Shown: positions 1 through 4,330 of the stretch, one piece after another
Position numbering within the stretch: position 1 is the stretch's first letter
Layout of the letters: each line of letters begins with the position of its first letter
Source: Microcaldota archaeon
GTDB taxonomy: Archaea > Micrarchaeota > Micrarchaeia > Norongarragalinales > CAINOH01
Direction of reading: 5' to 3'
Assembly (NCBI GenBank): GCA_027371655.1
Contig: DAHXMR010000036.1
Coordinates: 1 to 9,177 of the forward strand
Length of the DNA: 9,177 bases
Translations under genes and position numbers: made by a program
The notes under the pieces: generated by a model
What the model was told of the DNA's origin: nothing
Databases searched by the model: none
Seen by the model: only the letters and a program-made list of their open reading frames with translations

Positions 1-39
1 TTCAAGGTTACCTGGATTTGGAAAAACTGTTGGTTTATA

Positions 40-1218
40 TTAGTCAAACCTGTGAATTGCTCCTGGGCCGTAAGCCAAAGGGCTTCCTGGTTCATCGACG
101 AGCCGGCTTGGCTCATTTCCCCAAGCGTTATTTCCCGCCATTCCGGCGGTAGCTTTCGCAAGTATGTTACGCGCAGCATTTAAATCTCTGTCGAGTTCGA
201 GCCCGCAGTAAGGGCAATGGTGCGTCCTTTCCGAAAGCTTCTTCTCGACAAAAGCGTGGCATCTGCTGCACTCCTTCGTAGTGTTTTGTGGACTCACGAA
301 CATTACCTTGCAACCAGCCTCTTCCGCTTTGTAGCAAAGCATATTCGCGAAACGACTCCAAGACGCGTCCCTTATCTGCCTGCCGAAGCGGTGCTCGGAC
401 ATTTTCCGAGATTCAAGCTTCTCCAAGGCTATAGTCGAATACTCGCTTACAAGTTGCCGTGACAACCTGTGCAAAAAATCCGTGCGGGCATTTGAAACCC
501 GGTCGTGGACACGAGCAACCTTGAGTTTGGCTTTCAATCTGTTGGCACTTCCTTTCTTGCGTTTGTGCAATTTACGTTGAGCGAGAGCCAGTCGCGTCTT
601 CCATTTTTCGAAATGGCGGGGATTCTCAACAACAATCCCGTTCGAAAGCGTTGCAAACTTACGCAAGCCCACGTCAATGCCAACAATGCCGCCTTCGTTT
701 TCCTTTGCCAATAAGCCTTCCCGCTCGGCAGTGAAAACGGCGAACCATTTTCCAGAAGCTTTGCGTTTCAAAATCAACGTCTTTATCCTGCCCTCGATTT
801 CCCGGTGTTTCTTGATGCCAATTTCCCCAAAAGGCGAAACTTTCAATTTTTTGCCAAGCCTGAAGCCGAATTGCGGATAGCTCAAAATCTTCATCCGGTC
901 GCTTCCTTTGAACCTCGGAAAACCCGGCGTTCTCCCAGCCTTGCGCATTTGCCCGATGCGAAACAGTGCCGCATGCAAACGCTGCGCAACTTGCTGAGCC
1001 GTTTGAGAATACAAACCACTTTTCTTTACCAACGCTTGCAGCAAGGTTTTGGAAGGAAACCGTTTGCTTTCGCTATAACTCTTTCGCGAATATTCAAGCA
1101 ACGAATTCCAAAGCTCTTTCGAAATACGCAAATGGCTTAGCAACGCCTGCTCTTGTTTTTTCGAGGGATACAGGCGAAAATTGTACGCCCGTATTCGTTT
1201 GCCTTCGAATTTTCCCAT
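40..1218 (-). CDS. tnpB: TnpB, RNA-guided nuclease of an IS200/IS605-type element
   Basis: TnpB is the RNA-guided DNA endonuclease ancestral to Cas12; it uses a guide RNA from the element's right end. From the ATG at 1218 the protein is 392 aa, a normal family length. Numbered from that ATG, the RuvC-like catalytic set is complete: GIDVGL (D182), IALEKLE (E266) and DRDLNAARNI (second Asp, D345). A four-Cys zinc ribbon (CSRC...CPYC, C317-C338) lies between the last two, and the N-terminal RAYNFRLYPS segment is typical. A TTG at 1233 in frame would add five residues. I prefer 1218 because a TATA-like stretch on the minus strand (1247-1239) would start transcripts near 1221, giving an almost leaderless mRNA. 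No tnpA lies in the window, so this is a lone tnpB. The reading frame has no lesions. Confidence 0.93.
   Translation of the reverse strand: MGKFEGKRIRAYNFRLYPSKKQEQALLSHLRISKELWNSLLEYSRKSYSESKRFPSKTLLQALVKKSGLYSQTAQQVAQRLHAALFRIGQMRKAGRTPGFPRFKGSDRMKILSYPQFGFRLGKKLKVSPFGEIGIKKHREIEGRIKTLILKRKASGKWFAVFTAEREGLLAKENEGGIVGIDVGLRKFATLSNGIVVENPRHFEKWKTRLALAQRKLHKRKKGSANRLKAKLKVARVHDRVSNARTDFLHRLSRQLVSEYSTIALEKLESRKMSEHRFGRQIRDASWSRFANMLCYKAEEAGCKVMFVSPQNTTKECSRCHAFVEKKLSERTHHCPYCGLELDRDLNAARNILAKATAGMAGNNAWGNEPSRLVDEPGSPLAYGPGAIHRFD
52..180 (-). ncRNA. Candidate omega RNA / right end of the TnpB element
   Basis: TnpB elements encode their guide RNA across the end of tnpB and the adjacent right end. 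On the minus strand the tail contains two small perfect hairpins (stem 110-114/100-104 with a 5-nt loop; stem 81-85/72-76 with a 4-nt loop). The sequence then runs through GAACCAGGAAGCCC to end in ATTCAC at 57-52, an arrangement I recognise from IS605-family right ends. The scaffold would thus end near 52 and the guide would start at 51 running down. A T5 run on the minus strand at 26-22 could terminate the RNA. The 5' limit given is arbitrary; the exact right end is an inference. Confidence 0.5.
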
Positions 1219-1238
1219 AGATTTGGCAATCAAACGGC

Positions 1239-1273
1239 TAATAAAAAGCTCTTTAGACCTCCCTTCCGCTGAA
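1239..1273 (+). promoter_or_regulatory. Promoter with TTCCGCTGAA start-site motif (copy 1)
   Basis: A TATA-like TAATAAAA begins at 1239, and TTCCGCTGAA lies at 1264-1273, 25 nt downstream of the first T, where archaeal transcription would start. The sequence just before the motif (ACCTCCC) resembles copy 3 (ACCTCGC). On the plus strand this would feed nop5 through a leader of about 180 nt, or an unannotated RNA. Read on the minus strand, the same AT box gives a near-leaderless tnpB mRNA, so the site may be bidirectional. Confidence 0.45.
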
Positions 1274-1437
1274 GCTCCGGGGCTGCAAAATAGTCGCTTG
1301 CCCCATTCCCAATTGCCTCGGCATAGGCTCTGGCCTTATCGGATTGGGCAGCCATTTAAATGCTGCCAGCAACATATTTGTAAGCGCCGCTTTTCACTCT
1401 GTTAGAGGGGCGGCTCGCTTCTTGATTTTCCGAGGGA
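1274..1437 (+). other. Structured leader region upstream of nop5
   Basis: This non-coding stretch contains three inverted repeats. A 6-bp stem with one bulge lies at 1323-1339. A near-palindrome with arms GGCAGC/GCTGCC around ATTTAAAT lies at 1347-1367. A longer hairpin at 1382-1420 has stem AAGCGCCGC paired to GCGG-CT-CGCTT (2-nt bulge) and an inner CTCT/AGAG stem with a GTT loop. The ATTTAAAT (1354-1361) and the CATATTTG near 1373 are alternative TATA candidates for nop5. The hairpins could belong to the nop5 5' leader or to the left end of the TnpB element; the sequence does not decide. Confidence 0.35.
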
Positions 1438-1449
1438 GTGGTTGCAAAA

Positions 1450-2748
1450 ATGGCTGTTTCACGCGAGGAAATAATGGCTGCGGCAAAAGCCGGAGTCAAA
1501 AAAGAGTTCTCCCGCAAAGACCTGGCGCTCATGCAGGCGGTAAGAAGCCTGGACGACATTGACGGCGCCAAAAGCATCCTTTACACGCGTTTGGATGAAT
1601 GGCTGAAACTCAACTTCCCCGAGCTCTCGCTGCAAAACGAAGAAACAGTCTGCGCTTTTGTAGAAGAATTCGCCTGCAAGGAGGAAATCGACCTTCCAGT
1701 CCTCGAAAAAATGGTGGGCGCGGACAAGGCTGCCGGCATAGTCCGCGCAGCAGAAAAGAGCTTCGGCGCGCCTTTTGATTTGGAAGACCGGCAGGCCATC
1801 CGCGGTCTTGCAAGCGGAATCAAACGATTGTTTGACACGCGCAAGGAAATCGAAGACTACATTTCCACCGAATCCACCAAAGCGCTGAAAAACATTGCTT
1901 ATTTGACGGACCCAATGCTCGCAGCGCGCCTTGTGACTACTGCCGGGGGTTTGGAGCGCTTGGCGAAAATGCCCGGCTCCACAGTGCAAGTAATTGGCGC
2001 GGAAACCGCGCTGTTCAAGCACTTGAGAGCTGGAACTTTGCCGCCCAAACACGGCATAATCTTCCAATCCGCGTACATCCGCGGCGCGCCCTACGAATTG
2101 CGCGGAAGAATTGCGCGCAGCCTTGCTGCCAAGCTTGCCATTGCCGCAAAAGCCGACTTCTACACGCAACACTTCATAGCCGAAAAACTCAAAGCCGACT
2201 TCGAAAAACGCTTGGAAGAACTGCACAAAGCCCCGCACAAGGAAAAACACGAATTCATCCCCCCCAACCCCTACGAAACTGTAAGGGGACGCTCGTCAAG
2301 CGGACGCTCATTCAGCGGCCCAAGGCGCGAAGGCGGCAGGCCATCCTTCGGCGGCCCAAGGCGCGAGGGAGGTTTTGCACCCCGCGGCGCTCCGCGCCGG
2401 GAAGGAGGTTTCCGCCCAAGTGGTGAGCGCCCAGCGTTCCGCGAAGGCCCACGCGAAGGTGGATTCAAACCCCGCGAAGCCCCAAGAGAAGGCGGTTTTG
2501 AGCGCAGACCTGAAGGCAGACCTGCGTATCGTCCGAGTGGAGACCGCAGAGAAGGCGGCTACCGCCCAAGCACCGGCAAACCCCCATTCCGCCCGCGTGA
2601 AGGAGAGTTCCGCGGCGAAAGCCGCGGCGGGAGGGAGGGCGGTTCAGGCTACCGTGGCGCGGAGCGCCGAGAAGGTGGTTCGGGTTATCGCGGTGGCGGT
2701 TCTTCGGGCGGCAAGCCGTTCAAGAAGTTTAACAAGAACCGCAGGTAA
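1450..2748 (+). CDS. nop5: Nop5 (Nop56/58), box C/D sRNP scaffold with a long REGG-rich tail
   Basis: Nop5 bridges L7Ae-bound C/D guide RNA and fibrillarin in the archaeal RNP that 2'-O-methylates rRNA and tRNA. From the ATG at 1450 the protein is 432 aa. The N-terminal fibrillarin-binding part covers about residues 1-105 and a helical/coiled-coil section about 106-165. The RNA-binding Nop domain (about 166-260) carries the hallmark GAETALFKHL followed by PPKHGIIFQ. After about residue 275 the usual short basic tail is replaced by about 155 residues of Arg/Gly/Glu/Pro low-complexity sequence with eight REGG motifs, ending in KKFNKNRR. GTG at 1438 is an in-frame alternative, but it overlaps the purine-rich GAGGGAG that serves as ribosome-binding site for 1450. 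Fibrillarin, the usual neighbour, is not in the window. Confidence 0.95.
   Translation: MAVSREEIMAAAKAGVKKEFSRKDLALMQAVRSLDDIDGAKSILYTRLDEWLKLNFPELSLQNEETVCAFVEEFACKEEIDLPVLEKMVGADKAAGIVRAAEKSFGAPFDLEDRQAIRGLASGIKRLFDTRKEIEDYISTESTKALKNIAYLTDPMLAARLVTTAGGLERLAKMPGSTVQVIGAETALFKHLRAGTLPPKHGIIFQSAYIRGAPYELRGRIARSLAAKLAIAAKADFYTQHFIAEKLKADFEKRLEELHKAPHKEKHEFIPPNPYETVRGRSSSGRSFSGPRREGGRPSFGGPRREGGFAPRGAPRREGGFRPSGERPAFREGPREGGFKPREAPREGGFERRPEGRPAYRPSGDRREGGYRPSTGKPPFRPREGEFRGESRGGREGGSGYRGAERREGGSGYRGGGSSGGKPFKKFNKNRR
2323..2679 (+). repeat. Degenerate REGG-coding repeats in the nop5 tail
   Basis: The DNA repeats imperfectly with units around CGCGAAGGCGG. They encode eight REGG motifs, mostly preceded by Pro/Arg and followed by an aromatic or small residue (GGF, GGY, GGS). 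Spacing is irregular (about 11-28 residues), as expected of a disordered tail that grew by slippage or unequal exchange. Confidence 0.8.
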
Positions 2749-2751
2749 ACG

Positions 2752-2757
2752 TTTTTT
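2752..2757 (+). terminator. T-tract after nop5
   Basis: A run of six T begins 3 nt after the nop5 stop. Archaeal intrinsic terminators are T-tracts without an obligatory hairpin. The surrounding TTTTTTATTT could alternatively act as a TATA box for hicBA-1, about 45-50 nt before its start. Confidence 0.4.
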
Positions 2758-2802
2758 ATTTGGGGATAGGGGTAAAGTAATTGTTTGAGGTGTTTTTGGA
2801 AC

Positions 2803-3027
2803 GTGCTTGGCGTTCAAAAACAATTTTCCGCGGTAATCGAAAAGGAGGGCAAGTGGTATACCGCCCTTTGCCCGGAGCTTGGCGTGGCAAGCCAGGGAAA
2901 GACCCGTTCCGAGGCGCTCAAAAATCTCAAGGAAGCCGTGGAACTCTACTTGGAAGACGAAGACGTCCAAAAACAACTGAAAGGAAGGCAATTCGCCATT
3001 CCAATGGTAACTACTTTTACGGTTTGA
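2803..3027 (+). CDS. hicB: HicB-family antitoxin (pair 1)
   Basis: HicB proteins neutralise the HicA mRNA interferase by direct binding. This 74-aa protein consists of the HicB partial RNase H-like fold: FSAVIEKEGKWYTALCPELG, then VASQGKT, then the helix EALKNLKEAVELYLE. It belongs to the variant with CPELGVASQGKT rather than PELPGC. There is no C-terminal DNA-binding domain, as is common for short HicBs. I chose GTG 2803 because GAGGTG (2787-2792) sits 10 nt before it; TTG 2785 would place that Shine-Dalgarno inside the gene and add six non-family residues. The partner toxin follows after 16 nt. Confidence 0.85.
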   Translation: MLGVQKQFSAVIEKEGKWYTALCPELGVASQGKTRSEALKNLKEAVELYLEDEDVQKQLKGRQFAIPMVTTFTV

Positions 3028-3043
3028 GGGTGAAAGCGCCAAA

Positions 3044-3301
3044 ATGCCCGAACTTCCCGTGCTGAGGCTGCGGGAGCTCTTGGCAGTTCTTGACACCCTT
3101 GGCTTCGCCCTCTCTTCCCAAAAAGGAAGCCACATGAAATTCAAGAAAACCCGCGCAAGCGCAGCACTTGTAGTAATAGTCCCAAAACACTCCGAAATAC
3201 GGCGCGGAACCCTCCTCTCCATAATCCGCCAAAAGAAGAATTCCTTGAACTTCTGGGCGCCAAACGCTGAACCAACCCAGTCCTGGCGGGAGCTGGGCTA
3301 A
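3044..3301 (+). CDS. hicA: HicA-family mRNA interferase toxin (pair 1), C-terminally frameshifted
   Basis: HicA is a small dsRBD-fold ribonuclease that cleaves mRNA. The start MPELPVL and the catalytic QKGSHMKF (His30) are present, followed by VPKHSEIRRGTLLSIIRQ. After Gln63 the frame departs from the family: 22 unrelated residues follow (KKNSLNFW... to WRELG). In another frame, from 3235 to the stop at 3268-3270, the DNA reads EEFLELLGAKR, which is the expected HicA C-terminus. About five residues normally found between RQ and EEF are absent, so a net loss of about 13 bp is likely. The toxin may be inactive or altered. The ribosome-binding site GGGTGA (3028-3033) is well placed and begins right at the hicB stop. 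Confidence 0.8.
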   Translation: MPELPVLRLRELLAVLDTLGFALSSQKGSHMKFKKTRASAALVVIVPKHSEIRRGTLLSIIRQKKNSLNFWAPNAEPTQSWRELG

Positions 3302-3339
3302 AAACAGAAAAAAATGCTAGCGGGGGCTTCTACCGGGCC

Positions 3340-3370
3340 ACGGCGCTACCCCGAAGGGGCGGTGAACCGT
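3340..3370 (+). other. Strong hairpin, possible core of a structured RNA
   Basis: An outer stem ACGG/CCGT (3340-3343/3367-3370) and an inner nine-position stem (3344-3352/3356-3364) close on a GAA loop. The inner stem includes four terminal C-G pairs, two G-T wobbles and one mismatch. GGGGG (3322-3326) and CCCCC (3381-3385) could close a larger domain around it. No known RNA family is recognised; it does not fold as a tRNA. Confidence 0.4.
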
Positions 3371-3397
3371 CGCTCGTCAACCCCCAATGCAAGGGGC

Positions 3398-3415
3398 TGG
3401 TTTTGAACAAAACCA
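3398..3415 (+). other. Short perfect hairpin
   Basis: TGGTTTT and AAAACCA (7 bp) flank a GAAC tetraloop. It lies between the 3340-3370 hairpin and the TTGCAA inverted repeats, adding to the dense secondary structure of this 377-nt gene-free stretch (3302-3678). Confidence 0.4.
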
Positions 3416-3421
3416 TCCGCT

Positions 3422-3467
3422 ATTGCAAACCACTAAAGTCTTTCGGCTCTTCGGCGTGGTTTGCAAT
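3422..3467. repeat. Inverted repeat 1, TTGCAA-type, 12-bp arms
   Basis: Arms at 3422-3433 (ATTGCAAACCAC) and 3456-3467 are perfectly complementary and separated by 22 nt. The arm sequence resembles that of the adjacent repeat 2. Confidence 0.8.
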
Positions 3468-3468
3468 C

Positions 3469-3513
3469 TTGCAAGCCAAGCTCAAAATGCCTTAAAACTT
3501 TCTTGGCTTGCAA
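3469..3513. repeat. Inverted repeat 2, TTGCAA-type, 12-bp arms
   Basis: Arms at 3469-3480 (TTGCAAGCCAAG) and 3502-3513 are perfectly complementary, with a 21-nt spacer. It starts one nucleotide after repeat 1, so four copies of TTGCAARCCA stand in alternating orientation. Arms of the two repeats can also pair with each other, so mutually exclusive folds are possible. Confidence 0.8.
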
Positions 3514-3533
3514 TAACATTATCCCGGTCCCCC

Positions 3534-3569
3534 TTATAAAAAACATCGGTCAACCCCCCTTCCGCTGAA
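3534..3569 (+). promoter_or_regulatory. Promoter with TTCCGCTGAA start-site motif (copy 2)
   Basis: A strong archaeal TATA (TTATAAAAAA, 3534-3543) is followed 26 nt after its start by TTCCGCTGAA (3560-3569). Transcripts from here would run into hicBA-2 with a leader of about 115 nt that contains the intergenic repeat at 3573-3614. Confidence 0.55.
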
Positions 3570-3572
3570 AAA

Positions 3573-3614
3573 CCGCACCGCACACACGCGGCAAGAAGAA
3601 AAGGGCGGCGGAGG
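3573..3614 (+). repeat. Intergenic hairpin repeat, copy C
   Basis: A CCGC-ACACAC-GCGG hairpin (3578-3591) is followed by CAAGAAGAAAAGGGCGGCGG. It aligns closely with copy B at 5736-5780, sharing the CACGCGGCAAGA and GCGGCGG blocks. Its role is unknown. Confidence 0.6.
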
Positions 3615-3627
3615 CGCGTTTGGCAAG

Positions 3628-3635
3628 TTTTAAAT
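3628..3635 (+). promoter_or_regulatory. Proximal TATA box of hicBA-2
   Basis: TTTTAAAT here predicts a start near 3655-3660, about 20 nt before the hicB-2 ATG. It would be a second promoter in addition to the one at 3534. Confidence 0.4.
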
Positions 3636-3678
3636 CCGAGTCCGCCCCAAAGCTTATTTTGGAAAAGAAGCGGTTTTC

Positions 3679-3885
3679 ATGAAATTTCACGTTGTTTTGG
3701 AAAAGCAGGAAGAAGGCGGTTTTGTCGCCTACATTCCCGAACTGCCGGGCTGCCACACGCAGGGCGAAACCCGCAAGGAAGCATTAGCAAACATTACCGA
3801 AGCCAAAGACTTGTACTTGGAAGTTTTGCACGAAAAGAAGCAAGTGCACGTTCCACGCGTCGAAGTAATCGCTTTGCCGAGTTGA
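3679..3885 (+). CDS. hicB: HicB-family antitoxin (pair 2)
   Basis: A 68-aa HicB with the full signature: KFHVVLEKQEEGGFVAYIPE, LPGCHTQGETRKEALANITEA and KDLYLEVLHE. This is the PELPGC variant, distinct from pair 1, so the two pairs are not recent duplicates of each other. No separate DNA-binding domain is present. The ATG at 3679 gives the family start. Only a weak purine run (GGAAAAGAAG) lies upstream, which suits a short-leader archaeal transcript. The partner toxin starts in or just after its last codons. Confidence 0.9.
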   Translation: MKFHVVLEKQEEGGFVAYIPELPGCHTQGETRKEALANITEAKDLYLEVLHEKKQVHVPRVEVIALPS

Positions 3886-3893
3886 AACTACTT

Positions 3894-4109
3894 TTGCCGA
3901 AATTGCCGGTGCTAAGCGGACCGGAAATGCTTAAACTGGCGCTCGAACGCGGATTCACCATCGAACGACAGAAAGGAAGCCACGTCGTCTTATCCAAAGG
4001 CAACACGTTCACCGTCATTCCCCTGCACGGCCAAAAACCATTGAAAAAAGGCCTCACCCTCCAAATCCTCAAAGACCTCGGAATAAACCGCGACGAATTC
4101 CGACACTGA
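3894..4109 (+). CDS. hicA: HicA-family mRNA interferase toxin (pair 2)
   Basis: An intact 71-aa HicA from TTG 3894: MPKLPVLSG start, catalytic RQKGSH with His30, VIPLHGQKPLKKG, and the terminal helix LTLQILKDLGINRDEFRH. An in-frame TTG at 3882 overlaps the hicB stop (TTGA) and adds four residues. I prefer 3894 because it reproduces the MPxLPVL start and puts the catalytic His at position 30, exactly as in pair 1. Both starts are weak, which would keep toxin below antitoxin. The pair is probably co-translated. A predicted promoter at 4168 points antisense into this gene. Confidence 0.85.
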   Translation: MPKLPVLSGPEMLKLALERGFTIERQKGSHVVLSKGNTFTVIPLHGQKPLKKGLTLQILKDLGINRDEFRH

Positions 4110-4134
4110 AACAAGTTTCGAATCCCCCATGAAG

Positions 4135-4168
4135 TTCAGCGGAAGCGAGGTTGGAAAGCGCACTTAAA
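4135..4168 (-). promoter_or_regulatory. Antisense promoter with TTCCGCTGAA start-site motif (copy 3)
   Basis: On the minus strand a TATA-like TTTAAG begins at 4168, and TTCCGCTGAA occupies 4144-4135, starting 24 nt downstream. It is preceded by ACCTCGC, as in copy 1. Transcription would enter hicA-2 from its 3' end. The TATA is the weakest of the four. Confidence 0.4.
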
Positions 4169-4173
4169 GCCCC

Positions 4174-4185
4174 CGTTAATTAACG
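4174..4185. repeat. 12-bp perfect palindrome
   Basis: CGTTAATTAACG is self-complementary over 12 bp and lies just upstream (minus sense) of the copy 3 TATA. It could be a dimeric regulator's site. Confidence 0.35.
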
Positions 4186-4248
4186 CTTATTGGACGCGCC
4201 GGTTGGGCCGCAAAAGCCTCCCCCAAATGGCGCCTCGGCAAAACGCCC

Positions 4249-4262
4249 CCCGGGCAACCGGG
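4249..4262 (+). other. GC hairpin with GNRA-type loop
   Basis: CCCGG and CCGGG close a GCAA tetraloop, and GCAAA/TTTGC (4238-4242/4264-4268) can pair outside it. The hairpin ends about 60 nt before the ATPase start and could sit upstream of its promoter or in an RNA of its own. Confidence 0.3.
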
Positions 4263-4280
4263 CTTTGCGAGTATCAAACT

Positions 4281-4304
4281 GCACAATTTTTAAGCTTTTT
4301 GTGC
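4281..4304 (+). promoter_or_regulatory. Promoter/operator of the ATPase gene
   Basis: GCACAA (4281-4286) and TTGTGC (4299-4304) form an inverted repeat that encloses the TATA-like TTTTTAAG (about 4287-4294) and the palindrome AAGCTT. Transcription would start around 4312-4318. A protein bound to the repeat would block the TATA box, so this is a plausible operator. Confidence 0.4.
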
Positions 4305-4330
4305 ATTATAGTTAAATTGGTGCATGGATT

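Noticed and set aside
1323..1339. Bulged hairpin as the left end of the TnpB element, with TTTAA at 1355-1359 as target motif
   Set aside because: The shape fits IS200/IS605 ends, but the TTCCGCTGAA promoter motif at 1264, found elsewhere without tnpB, would then lie inside the element. The evidence conflicts and no empty site is available.
1459..2250. 263-aa minus-strand open frame opposite nop5
   Set aside because: Phe/Gly/Val-rich antisense shadow without motifs. The plus strand clearly encodes Nop5.
3314..3406. 30-codon ORF starting ATGCTAGCG
   Set aside because: No ribosome-binding site; the composition follows the GC-rich hairpins, and inverted-repeat structure explains the stretch better.
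3422..3513. CRISPR array
   Set aside because: Repeats alternate in orientation and form two inverted repeats; there are no direct repeats with regular unique spacers.
3794..4114. 106-aa minus-strand open frame opposite hicBA-2
   Set aside because: Antisense shadow with no recognisable domain. An antisense transcript is possible, but a protein is not supported.
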